From Chenggangzhangella methanolivorans (GTDB lineage: Bacteria > Pseudomonadota > Alphaproteobacteria > Rhizobiales > Methylopilaceae): DNA of 64,000 nucleotides. Below are positions 56,595 to 64,000 of the stretch, piece after piece. The position numbers were made by a program, and so were the translations under genes. A model generated the notes under the pieces. It was not told where the DNA came from, made no database searches, and saw only the letters and a list, made by a program, of their open reading frames with translations. Where the stretch lies: assembly GCF_019797865.1 (NCBI RefSeq), contig NZ_CP081869.1, positions 4,292,501-4,356,500 of the forward strand, in the 5' to 3' direction. Positions within the stretch are counted from its first letter, which is position 1, and each line of letters opens with the position of its first letter.

Positions 56595-57302
56595 TCAGTC
56601 CTCAAGCTTCCAGCGCACCGTGACGCGGGCGGTCAGCTCCTGCTCGCCCTTGGCGATCGGGGTCGGAGCGGCGTCCATGGCCTTGGCGCGCATCGCGAAG
56701 GGGCGCGCCGGCTCGCCGACGTCGCCGGCCTCCTCGATCGAGAGCGCCTGGCCGAGCTTCGCGCCGGCGGCCGCCGCATAAAGCTCGGCCTTGCGCCGCG
56801 CGTCCTTGACCGCCTCGCCGCGCGCGGCGTCGAGCTTCTCGTCGCGGTCCGAGATTTCGAAGCTGAAGCCCTCGATCTGGTTCGAACCCGCGGCCACCAG
56901 CGCGTCGACGAGGCCGCCCGCCTTGTCGATCTGGCGCACGCGGATCGTCACCATGTTGCGCGCCTCGTAGCCGGTGAGCTTGGGCGCGCGCGGCCGCTGG
57001 CCGTCGCCATAATCGTATTGCGGCTGCACCGAGAGTCCGGAGGTCGCGACGTCACGGTCCTCGATCCCGGCCTTCTTGGCGGCGGCGAACACCTTGGTCA
57101 TCGCCTCGGCGTTGGCCTTGAGCGCGTCCGCCGCGCCCGGCGCGGACGTCACGACGCCCGACGAGACGATCGCGAGGTCCGGCGCGGCCGAGATCGATCC
57201 TTCTCCGGTGGCCGTGACGCTCCGGGGCTTGGGCTGCGGCTCGGCGAGAGCCGGAGAGGCGAGCGCGGCGGCGGCGAGAAGGGCGGCGGCGAAGAGCTTC
57301 AT
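56595..57302 (-). CDS. SIMPL (DUF541) domain periplasmic protein
   Basis: 235 residues. Start ATG 57302 gives a clear signal peptide (MKLFAAALLAAAALASPALAEP); longer readings upstream lack support. Family pattern: VTATGEGSISAAPDLAIVSSGV, IEDRDVATSGLSVQPQYDY, GYEARNMVTIRVRQIDKAGGLVDALV (quoted in part), AVKDARRKAELYAAAAGAKLG. Bacterial SIMPL proteins (YggE-like) are linked to oxidative stress tolerance; the biochemical role is unclear. Confidence 0.9.
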   Translation of the reverse strand: MKLFAAALLAAAALASPALAEPQPKPRSVTATGEGSISAAPDLAIVSSGVVTSAPGAADALKANAEAMTKVFAAAKKAGIEDRDVATSGLSVQPQYDYGDGQRPRAPKLTGYEARNMVTIRVRQIDKAGGLVDALVAAGSNQIEGFSFEISDRDEKLDAARGEAVKDARRKAELYAAAAGAKLGQALSIEEAGDVGEPARPFAMRAKAMDAAPTPIAKGEQELTARVTVRWKLED

Positions 57303-57433
57303 TGGGTCGCGATCCTCGCCGCGTCGTCGGGTCCAGACGGGGCGCCCGCGGCTCGACGCGCCCGCCTGCGGTGATCCCTGAACATTGCGTCGGCGATGGG
57401 GCGCAGGCGACGCCGAAAATCGCCCGCGGACGC

Positions 57434-57458
57434 GGAACGAAGCGGCGCCGGTTCTGTT
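57434..57458 (+). promoter_or_regulatory. Sigma-EcfG-like promoter of the DUF892 gene
   Basis: GGAAC (57434-57438), 16 bases, TGTT (57455-57458): five of five in the -35 box and three of four in the -10 box. It lies 62 bases before the ATG. DUF892 genes are common members of the alphaproteobacterial general stress regulon. Confidence 0.5.
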
Positions 57459-57519
57459 GGATTCAGCAAGGGGCCGCGCATCGACGACGGCCTCGCCACA
57501 CATCAGGAGGCTTTACGCC

Positions 57520-58023
57520 ATGGGTCTTTTCACCAAAGACATCAAGACGTTCGACGATCTTTTCGTGCATCAGCTGCAGGACGTCTACTACGCCGAACAG
57601 CAGATTCTCTCGGCGCTCCCGAAGATGATCGAGAAGGCGACCGCGCCCGAGCTCAAGAGCGCGTTCCAGCATCACCTCAAGGAGACCGAGGAGCATGTGC
57701 GCCGGGTCGAGCAGGTGTTCGAGATGCACGGCGCGGAGAAGAAGTCAGCCAAGTGCCCGGCGATCAACGGCATCATCCAGGAAGCCAACGAGGTCGCGGG
57801 CGACATCGACGACAAGCAGGTTCTGGACGCAGCCCTCATCGCCTCGGCGCAGGCCGTCGAGCACTACGAGATGACGCGCTACGGCACGCTGATCGCATGG
57901 GCCAAGCAGCTCGGCCGCGCCGATTGCGCCGCGGTGCTGGAGAAGACGCTGAAGGAGGAGAAGGCCGCTGACAGCAAGCTCAACGGCCTCGCCGAAGGCG
58001 GCGTGAACCGCAAGGCGGCCTAA
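57520..58023 (+). CDS. DUF892 ferritin-like protein (YciE type)
   Basis: 167 residues. Start ATG 57520 after CAGGAGG (MGLFTKDIKTFDDLFVHQLQDVYYAEQQIL, quoted in part). Four-helix bundle with two E...E-x-x-H metal-site pairs: YYAEQQ, KETEEHVRR, and ASAQAVEHYEMTRY. YciE proteins are induced by osmotic and stationary-phase stress. An EcfG-like promoter precedes it and the region 58143-58177 provides a terminator. Confidence 0.93.
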   Translation: MGLFTKDIKTFDDLFVHQLQDVYYAEQQILSALPKMIEKATAPELKSAFQHHLKETEEHVRRVEQVFEMHGAEKKSAKCPAINGIIQEANEVAGDIDDKQVLDAALIASAQAVEHYEMTRYGTLIAWAKQLGRADCAAVLEKTLKEEKAADSKLNGLAEGGVNRKAA

Positions 58024-58035
58024 CAAGGCGCTTCG

Positions 58036-58127
58036 TGACGCCCCGGCTTGTCCGGGGCGTCCACGGCTCCGCCGAGCGGCGCTCGATGATCAACCGTGGG
58101 TCCCCCGGACAAGCCAGGGGATGACGG
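58036..58127. repeat. REP-like paired palindromes (family 1)
   Basis: CCCCGGCTTGTCCGGGG (58041-58057) and CCCCCGGACAAGCCAGGGG (58102-58120) face each other. With the flanking CGTCCACGG/CCGTGGGTC they form imperfect inverted arms of about 33 bases, the same organisation as 10781-10895. Located between the DUF892 stop and its terminator. Confidence 0.7.
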
Positions 58128-58142
58128 CAGAGCGAAAACACG

Positions 58143-58177
58143 AAAAGCCCGCCGGCGAAATCCGCCGACGGGCTTTT
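58143..58177. terminator. Bidirectional intrinsic terminator
   Basis: AAAAGCCCG(CCGGCG) AAAT (CGCCGA)CGGGCTTTT forms a long stem with A/T tracts on both sides. It ends the minus-strand DUF6481 gene (stop at 58205) and can also serve the plus-strand DUF892 gene. Confidence 0.88.
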
Positions 58178-58204
58178 CAAATTCTCGAGAGAAGCGAAAG
58201 AGCC

Positions 58205-58612
58205 TTAGGAGGCTTTGCGCTGCTGGTTGCGGTCGCGCGGCATGTTCATGCCGGCGATGGCGCTCGCCGCGAGGGCGTATTTCGAAGCCGCGATGATCTT
58301 CGGGCGGGCGGCGAGACGCTCGGCCTCGAGACGGGCCTCTTCGGCCGCCTTCTCGTCGGCGATGCGCTTCTCCTCCGCGGCCTTCTCGGCGGCGATGCGC
58401 GCCTCCTCGGCGGCCTTCGCCTCGGCGATGCGACGCTGCTCGGCGGCCTTGGCCGCGGCGCGCTCCTCGCGGGCCGCCGTCACCGCGGCGCGCTCGGCGC
58501 GACGCTGCTCCAGTCCGGGATCGTTGGCGATCGTACGGAAGCGCTCCAGCAGCTTCTGCTTGGCGTCGCGGGCGTTGTCCTGGCGGGTACGGAAGGTGTC
58601 TTCCTTCATCAT
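58205..58612 (-). CDS. DUF6481-like coiled-coil protein
   Basis: 135 residues from ATG 58612 (MMKEDTFRTRQDNARDAKQKLL); the next ATG at 58609 is equally possible. The N-terminal ~40 residues fit DUF6481. Residues ~40-105 form an alanine/glutamate-rich coiled coil made of repeats such as AAEEARIAAEKAAEEKRIA. The tail is basic. Cytosolic, function unknown. Confidence 0.75.
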   Translation of the reverse strand: MMKEDTFRTRQDNARDAKQKLLERFRTIANDPGLEQRRAERAAVTAAREERAAAKAAEQRRIAEAKAAEEARIAAEKAAEEKRIADEKAAEEARLEAERLAARPKIIAASKYALAASAIAGMNMPRDRNQQRKAS

Positions 58613-58749
58613 ATGAAGAATGCGGGCCTTTGATTGTTTCGGATGATCGGTGAGATAGTCCCAGCGGCCTGAAAATGCAACGGGATTCAGCGGGATTTCG
58701 CCGGATCGCATGGCTGGTGTGTCAGTAACGCCGCAAGGTCGCCGAAGGT

Positions 58750-59168
58750 TCAATCGCGCACGATCGTTTTTCGAAGCGACTTGATCGTCCCGCGCTTGGT
58801 CTTGGCGTCGACGCGCTTGGCCTTCTGGCCCTTGGAGACGCGCGTCGCCACCCGAGGCTTCGGCTTCTGGGCGGCTTCCGCGACCATCTCGACCAGCCGC
58901 TCCAGCGCCTCGTCGCGGTTGTCGCCCTGCGTGCGCCGCGACTGGGCGGTGATCACGATCACGCCGTCCTTGGTGAGCTTCGATCCCGCAAGCCGCATCA
59001 GGCGGATGGCGACGTCGTTGGGCAGCGAGGGCGAACGACGCGCGTCGAAGCGCAGCTGCGCGCGGTCGACACCTTGTTGACGTTCTGCCCGCCCGGGCCG
59101 GAGGCGCGCACGAAGGTGAATTCCAGCTCCTCCTCGTCGATCGAGAGCGTGTCGGTGACGCGGATCAT
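58750..59168 (-). CDS. arfB: Peptidyl-tRNA hydrolase ArfB (ribosome rescue; one frameshift)
   Basis: About 139 residues. Start ATG 59168 (MIRVTDTLSIDEEELEFTFV). The catalytic GGQ is in RASGPGGQNVNKV. One G is missing near 59072 (ACCGCGCGCAG), after which STAAQLRFDARRSPSLP continues. The tail is lysine/arginine-rich (TKRGTIKSLRKTIVRD), as required to enter the mRNA channel of stalled ribosomes. It hydrolyses peptidyl-tRNA on non-stop complexes. Confidence 0.93.
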
Positions 59169-59178
59169 GCGATCGACC

Positions 59179-59784
59179 TCACTCCTTGGCCGGCCAGCCG
59201 AGGGTGAGCGACTGGATGACAGGCCGCACCGCCCGCATCGCCGTGTCGGCGGAGGAGAACGTCCTGTCGCCGCTCACTCTGTCGATCGCCTTTTCGGGCG
59301 CGTCCTCGGCGTAGCCGAACTGGACCGAGAGGAAGCATCCGCCCGCAAGCTTGGCGAGCCGTCCGCCCTTCCAGTCGGTGACGTTGCCGCCCATGTCCCA
59401 GCCGAAGCCCGACAGCGAAAACGCCTTGCCGTTCGCCGCCTCAGCCGCGGCGAGGTCCTGTCCGAGCGAGAGCCCCGCGACCGAGACGCGGCTGTCGCCG
59501 CGCACGATCGCCTGCGCGCCGGACTTTTGGTCGTCGGCGCTCCATACCACCTCGATCCGGCGCGCAGGGTCGCTCGCGCGGATGACCACGGCCTCCATCG
59601 TCTCGCCCTCGGAGCCGTCGACCTGCGCGGTCGCGGCGACGCCCTTGCCGAGCTCCTTCATGAGCGAGGCCGGCGTGCTGTAGGCCTTCACGGGCCCGGC
59701 GCAGGAAATGGCGTCGGTCTCGGCCGACGCCGACGAAGCGAAGATCGCCGTCGCGGCGACGGCCGCGAAAAGGCTGCGGATCAT
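59179..59784 (-). CDS. Secreted hypothetical protein upstream of arfB
   Basis: 201 residues, intact. MIRSLFAAVAATAIFASSASAE is a signal peptide. The body has two cysteines (ISCAGPVK, AGGCFLSVQF) and alternating polar/hydrophobic strands. No family recognised. The stop lies 10 bases before the arfB start, so the two genes share a transcript. Confidence 0.7.
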   Translation of the reverse strand: MIRSLFAAVAATAIFASSASAETDAISCAGPVKAYSTPASLMKELGKGVAATAQVDGSEGETMEAVVIRASDPARRIEVVWSADDQKSGAQAIVRGDSRVSVAGLSLGQDLAAAEAANGKAFSLSGFGWDMGGNVTDWKGGRLAKLAGGCFLSVQFGYAEDAPEKAIDRVSGDRTFSSADTAMRAVRPVIQSLTLGWPAKE

Positions 59785-59861
59785 GGTGTTTCGGGCCCCC
59801 GCGAGCCCGCCGTCGGGGCTCCCGCCGCCCTTATAGCAGAGGCCGCGTCGCGGTCGCGCGG

Positions 59862-59887
59862 GGAACGATGCGCGGGCCGCGCGTGTT
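59862..59887 (+). promoter_or_regulatory. Weak sigma-EcfG-like motif
   Basis: GGAAC (59862-59866), 17 bases, TGTT (59884-59887), 34 bases before the ATG at 59922. The -35 half is exact and the -10 half has one mismatch. In DNA of this composition it may occur by chance. Confidence 0.3.
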
Positions 59888-59921
59888 CGGATCTCACAGA
59901 CACGACGCTGGGAGGCGCCCG

Positions 59922-60227
59922 ATGACCATCGCCAGAAGGATCGCCGCTCCGACGCTTGGAGCGCTTGCGCTCGCCGCGACGCTCGGCCTTGCGGCCGCCG
60001 CCGAAGGCGACCGCGGAACCGGAGCCCCGGGCCGCGGCGACGGCAGCGGCATGGGGCAGGACAACACCGAGATGGGAACGTCCAAGGGCCCGGGCGACAA
60101 GCCCGCCACGACGCCGCCCGACGTCACCAAGGAGCAGCGGCTCGAAGGAACCTCGCCCGAAGGCACGGGCATGATCGGCCGCTGCGACGACGGCAAGCCG
60201 CCGGTGAACGGCGCCTGCTCGAAATAG
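59922..60227 (+). CDS. Small secreted Gly/Pro-rich protein
   Basis: 101 residues. The start ATG follows GGGAGG. Residues 1-26 (MTIARRIAAPTLGALALAATLG...) form a signal peptide. The mature part is glycine-, aspartate- and proline-rich and probably disordered, with a C-terminal GMIGRCDDGKPPVNGACSK pair of cysteines. No family recognised. Confidence 0.65.
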   Translation: MTIARRIAAPTLGALALAATLGLAAAAEGDRGTGAPGRGDGSGMGQDNTEMGTSKGPGDKPATTPPDVTKEQRLEGTSPEGTGMIGRCDDGKPPVNGACSK

Positions 60228-60242
60228 GCGCGCGGAGCCTGC

Positions 60243-61256
60243 TCAGCGCGCGACCTCGAACCAGAGCGGGCCGCCGTCGCACAGGCCGTCGGACAGGATC
60301 GCGACCCTCCAGGGATTGGCGTCGACGTCCTCGACCATGAGGCCTTCGGGCTTCACGTCGGCGAGGCTCTTCTCGTCGTTGCAGCCCTCGAGCTTGCGGC
60401 GCTTCACGCCTGAGAAGTCGAGCGTCCCGAGCGTGCGCGATCCCGTCTCGCCCGGCGTCGCCGGATCGAACAGCACGAGCGCGTAGCCGACGGGATCGTC
60501 GACGCCCCGGGGAGGGCCGGCGAGCAGCAGCAGCCGATCGCCGACGGCCTGCATGTCCCGGATCGTGCGGCCGGCGCCGACATGGGCGGTGAGCAGCGCG
60601 GGCTTCTGGTCGCCCTGAGAAAAGACGGCGTCGGCGTCGACCCGCAGCACATAGGCCCCGTCCGGCGCCTTCGGCCCGCGGAAGCCGAACCACAAATGGC
60701 CGCCCGAGGCCGCCAGCCCCTCGATGTCGAGCCCCATGCCGTCGGTCAGGCACTGCCTGTCGGCCGCCCTGAGCTCCGGCGCAGCGTCGATCGCCGGCTG
60801 AATGACGCCCGGCGTCGCCCGCCCGTCCGGCTCGATCCGCGCCACGAAGCGGGCGGTCGGGTTCCCGGCGCATTTGTGGATCGGATCGCGCTTCACGGCG
60901 TGCGAGCCGGTCACGTAGAAGCGGCGGTCGGCGAAGGCCGCGCCCTCCGCGTCCGCCTCCTCGCCGTCCGGAACAAGCGCGACCGGAGCGCCGGCCGCAT
61001 ATGTTTTCGGCGAAAGCTCCGCCCGCCGCGCCTCGATCCCCTCGTCGAAGACGACGACGCAACTTCGTGCGTCCGCGCAGGCGATCCCGCTCGCCGAACG
61101 GCGCAGCTTCTTCTGCTTGTCGCCGGAGAAGAACGAGCCTTCGAGCGCCTGAGGCCGCTCGTTCAGCGGCGTCAGCGGTTCGGCTCTGGCGAGCGCAGTC
61201 GCGGCGCAGAGCGCAGAGGCGGCGGCGAGACATGCGGCGATCGGGCGGCGCGTCAT
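60243..61256 (-). CDS. DUF3616 family secreted protein
   Basis: 337 residues, intact. The signal peptide is MTRRPIAACLAAASALCAATALARA. DUF3616 proteins appear as beta-propeller-like exported proteins; landmarks are EGSFFSGDKQKKLRRSASGIAC (quoted in part), DGMGLDIEGLAASGGHLWFGFRGP (quoted in part) and VKPEGLMVEDVD. The ligand is unknown. It lies 64 bases after the methyltransferase stop, on the same strand. Confidence 0.85.
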   Translation of the reverse strand: MTRRPIAACLAAASALCAATALARAEPLTPLNERPQALEGSFFSGDKQKKLRRSASGIACADARSCVVVFDEGIEARRAELSPKTYAAGAPVALVPDGEEADAEGAAFADRRFYVTGSHAVKRDPIHKCAGNPTARFVARIEPDGRATPGVIQPAIDAAPELRAADRQCLTDGMGLDIEGLAASGGHLWFGFRGPKAPDGAYVLRVDADAVFSQGDQKPALLTAHVGAGRTIRDMQAVGDRLLLLAGPPRGVDDPVGYALVLFDPATPGETGSRTLGTLDFSGVKRRKLEGCNDEKSLADVKPEGLMVEDVDANPWRVAILSDGLCDGGPLWFEVAR

Positions 61257-61320
61257 GGTTTCGATCCGGGCGCGAGGGGCGGGGAAGGGCGGTTCAGGAA
61301 GACGTTCGGCGCGCGCGGCG

Positions 61321-64000
61321 TCATTGGACCCTCAGCGCCGCGAAGCGGCCGTCGGCGAGCGCCGCGACCCGGCCGTAAAGCGCAAGCGTCGAGAGCGCCT
61401 GCCCGACGCTGTCGCGCCGGCCCTTCGCCCGGCCTTCGAAGGCGCGCGCGAGGTCGTCGGGCGCGAGCGGCCGTCCCGCCGCAGCCAGCGCGGCTTCCAC
61501 CGCGAGCGGATGCTCGTAAGGGTCGCGCGGGAAGACGGGGCGCGCCGCGGCCGGAACCTCCGCGGCCGGCGCCTGCGCCGGCGTCCGCGGGGCGCGCGCC
61601 TCGCAGCCTCCCCGCCGAAGCGCGGCGCCTGGAACTCCGGCCGCAGCCAGCGCACCTCGCCCGACTGCTCCTCGCGCGCCCGCTCGGCGTTGAGCGCGAC
61701 CAGCCGCTCGAGGATCGCCTCGTCGCCGAGGCTTCTCGGCCAGCCATAGGCGTCGAGCGTCGTCCGGTCGATCTCCTCATGCAGCTCCTTGATGACGAGC
61801 ACGAGCCCGCGGCGCTTGGCGTCTTCGTCCTTATCCGAAAGCTCGGCGCCGGCGCGCAGCTTTTCGAGGACGTTGTAGAGGCCGGTGACGGTGAGGTCCG
61901 GATGCTCCTCCATCACCGCCTTGCGCAGCGCGTCGAGCTCCTCGCCGAGCGAGGCGATCTTCGCGCGCAGGGCAGGCGAGGGTTCGGGGAAGGGGAACGG
62001 ATCGAAGCAGCGGGATTTGGAGTAGCGCGGATCGTTGCCGACCCCGAGCCACCCGCCCGCCGCCAGCGCCCAGACGAGATGCGGGCGCGACGAAAGGACG
62101 GCGAGGTGGAAGGCGTCGGCGGAGGCGATCACCACAAGCATGTTGTCCGCCAGCACGTCCTCGGGGAGAAACTGGAAGCTTCGGTGTTTCGACGTCTCGA
62201 TCGTGACGATGTACCGATTGAGCGTGGCCAGCGCTGGGCGAAGCTCCCGTCGCGGCTCTCCGAACAGCCACCATCTCAAGCGATAAACATCGCGGCGATT
62301 GACGTCTCGCTCGGGCTTTACGGTTTCGACAAGGTGCTGAAAGACGGCTGGAAAGCGCTGTCTTACGTCTTCGCTTTCCAGGCCGAAGAGGTCGATCGCG
62401 AAGAGGTCACGGGGAGAATGGGCGAGATCACGTCCGTTGCGGAATGGTCGGATGTGCTCAGTCAATCCGGCGGTCCTGCCGAGGCCGAGGCGCTTCGCGT
62501 CCTGTCGAGTCACCAAGAACCCTGATCCATGCAGTTTCACGCCCGGCGAACAAATCCTGTCGTTGGCGCGCAGCGGGACGGCCTTCGTCACATCGACGCC
62601 GATCGTGAGATCGGAGTTTATCCGGCCCTCACGGATCGCAAACGCGATGACGGGTTCATCGGTGTCGAGGCCGGTTTCGGCGATGACAGTGGCTAGAACG
62701 CCGGCGCGTGATCCAGCCTCGACGACGGTCATGGCGATCCGCACGGCCGCCGAACCGTCGGCCGCCTTCGTCCATGGGTGATCAGGTACGGCGAAGATGA
62801 GCGAAACCTGCAGAACGGCGTCGAGCGAGCGTTCCATGACGCGGCGCTGAAACAGCTGGCTGATCGAATTCGTCGTCACCAAGCCCACACGGCGCAGCGT
62901 CGAGTCTTCGGTCGCCAATTCCTCAGAGGCCCGATCCCACCAATACATCACGAAGTCGGCGCTCTCGTTGATCTGGGGATGGGCGCGCCAGAGGGCTTCG
63001 GCGTAGCCGGGCCGCATGCGGGACCGCAGATCCTTGCCGCCGATAAACGGCGGGTTCCCCACGATGAACTCCGCGTCCGGCCAGTCCGGCCGCCGGGCGT
63101 TCGGAAAAGTCTCCACGCTCTTCCCGTCCCGCCGCTCCACGCGCGGGTTCGGAAATCCGTCCCAGGTCAGCACCGCGTCGTAAGGGCGCCCGGTCCCGAA
63201 ATTCACGTTGGCGAAGGCCTTCAGGATCGGCTCGCCGGGATGGCCGGTGCGGGTCCGGTAGTGCTGCTGCAGATAGCCGATCCAGACCACGAGCTCGGCG
63301 ATGGCGGCGGCGCGCGGATTGAGCTCGAGCCCCAGAAACTGGTGCGGGTCGACGGTCTCGCGCTCGAGCCCGAGCGTCTCGGTCTCGCCGAGCCGTGAAA
63401 GAAAGCGTCTCCAGCACCTCGCCCTCGAGCGCCTTCATCAGTTCGAGCGCCACGTAGAGAAAATTGCCGGTGCCGCAGGCCGGGTCGAGCACGCGCGTCG
63501 CGCAGAGCGTCTTGTGGAACGCCCGCACGGCCGCCACCGCGCGCTTGGGATTTCTGGCCTCGGTCGCGGCCTCGGCGCGGGTGAGCGCGGCCTGCCAGTC
63601 GGCGCGCAGCGGCTCCATCACGGTCGCCTCGACGAGGCGCTGCACATAGGCGCGCGGCGTGTAATGCGCCCCAAGCCGGCGGCGTTCGGCCTTGTCGAGC
63701 GCCTGCTCGAGCAGCGTCCCGAAGATCGCCGGATCGACCTCGCGCCAGTCGGCCCTGGCGGCGGCGATCAGCTCGGCGATCTCGGCCGCCCCGAGAGCGA
63801 ACACCCGCGCCTCATGGAAGAAGTTGCCGTTGAAGTAGGGGACGTGGGCGCGAAGCGACGTCGAGAAGCGCTTCGACGCGTCCGGCTCGTCCATCTTGCG
63901 CCAGAGCTCCTCGACGAGCGGCGCGAAGCTCTTCGGCGACGCGAGGCAATCCTCCAGCAGCGTCTTGAAGCTGTCCTTCGGCAGCAGCCCGACGTCGTCG
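61321..64000 (-). CDS. MmeI/YeeA-like DNA adenine methyltransferase, 5' end outside window
   Basis: At least 890 residues, partial. The right edge is open in frame (DDVGLLPKDSFKTLLED), matching the helical spacer ahead of the methylase in MmeI-type proteins. Motif I is LDPACGTGNFLYVALE and motif IV is FIVGNPPFIGGKDLR (NPPF, N6-adenine type). The following region (YSKSRCFDPFPFPEPSPALR) resembles the target-recognition and C-terminal part. Frame changes lie near 63395 and 61600; the stop is TGA at 61321. Whether an N-terminal nuclease exists cannot be seen. Bases about 62150-62950 are less GC-rich than the rest. Confidence 0.88.

Noticed and set aside
56879..56889. GGTTCGAACCC, a tRNA T-arm-like sequence
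   Set aside because: It lies inside the SIMPL-domain coding region and no acceptor or anticodon stem can be built around it.

Overview
The window looks like chromosomal DNA of a high-GC alphaproteobacterium, most likely Hyphomicrobiales (Rhizobiales). The evidence is the strongly GC-biased third codon position, a DnaG whose zinc-ribbon ligands are mostly replaced in the alphaproteobacterial way, the acidic-insert RpoD, the purC/purS/purQ/purL and BolA-GrxD neighbourhoods, an HWE-family histidine kinase, and EcfG-type (general stress) promoter motifs. No tRNA, rRNA, CRISPR array, IS element or prophage was recognised.

Layout. 1-1.85 kb: an acyl-CoA synthetase gene broken by many small indels. 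2.0-30.6 kb: a very large alpha-glucan and trehalose locus. Read along the minus strand from 27.9 kb it runs glgE, treS-maltokinase fusion, glgB | glgX, treZ, malQ | treY | small hypothetical | glgP | glgC | HNH-like protein + SAF-domain oxidoreductase | glgA. A DUF2934 gene and a second glgX lie on the plus strand on the far side of glgE. 30.7-33.8 kb: an HWE kinase with a convergent response regulator, a TonB-C-domain protein and a small secreted protein. 34-44 kb: purine synthesis genes (purC, purS, purQ, purL) interspersed with secreted proteins, DUF72, GloVer-repeat and chemotaxis-receptor genes. 43.8-49.6 kb: bolA-like, grxD, a macrodomain protein, a Tat-exported phosphoesterase, rpsD, a tandem DUF1428 protein, a GST and a divergent MarR regulator. 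49.7-54.4 kb: dnaG, rpoD and a toxin-antitoxin pair. 54.5-61.3 kb: YceI, a soluble MCP, SIMPL, DUF892, DUF6481, arfB, secreted proteins and DUF3616. 61.3-64 kb: the 3' part of an MmeI/YeeA-like DNA methyltransferase that runs off the edge.

The 2.8-30.6 kb genes together encode the classical ADP-glucose route (GlgC, GlgA), the maltose-1-phosphate route (TreS-maltokinase, GlgE), branching (GlgB), debranching (two GlgX), phosphorolysis (GlgP), disproportionation (MalQ) and the TreY/TreZ route from glucan to trehalose. Glycogen and trehalose could therefore be interconverted in both directions. Four-base start/stop overlaps (ATGA or TTGA) couple glgE/treS/glgB and glgX/treZ/malQ. The gaps between coupled blocks hold inverted-repeat (REP-like) elements. 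The second glgX and DUF2934 have sigma-EcfG-like promoters, which points to stress control.

Quality caveat. About forty single-base indels, mostly in short G, C, A or T runs, break more than twenty genes, including the essential rpsD, dnaG, purL and purQ. They look like uncorrected sequencing errors. I give the full extent of such genes as one CDS and mark where the frame changes. Coordinates and lengths of those genes are approximate at the frameshifts.
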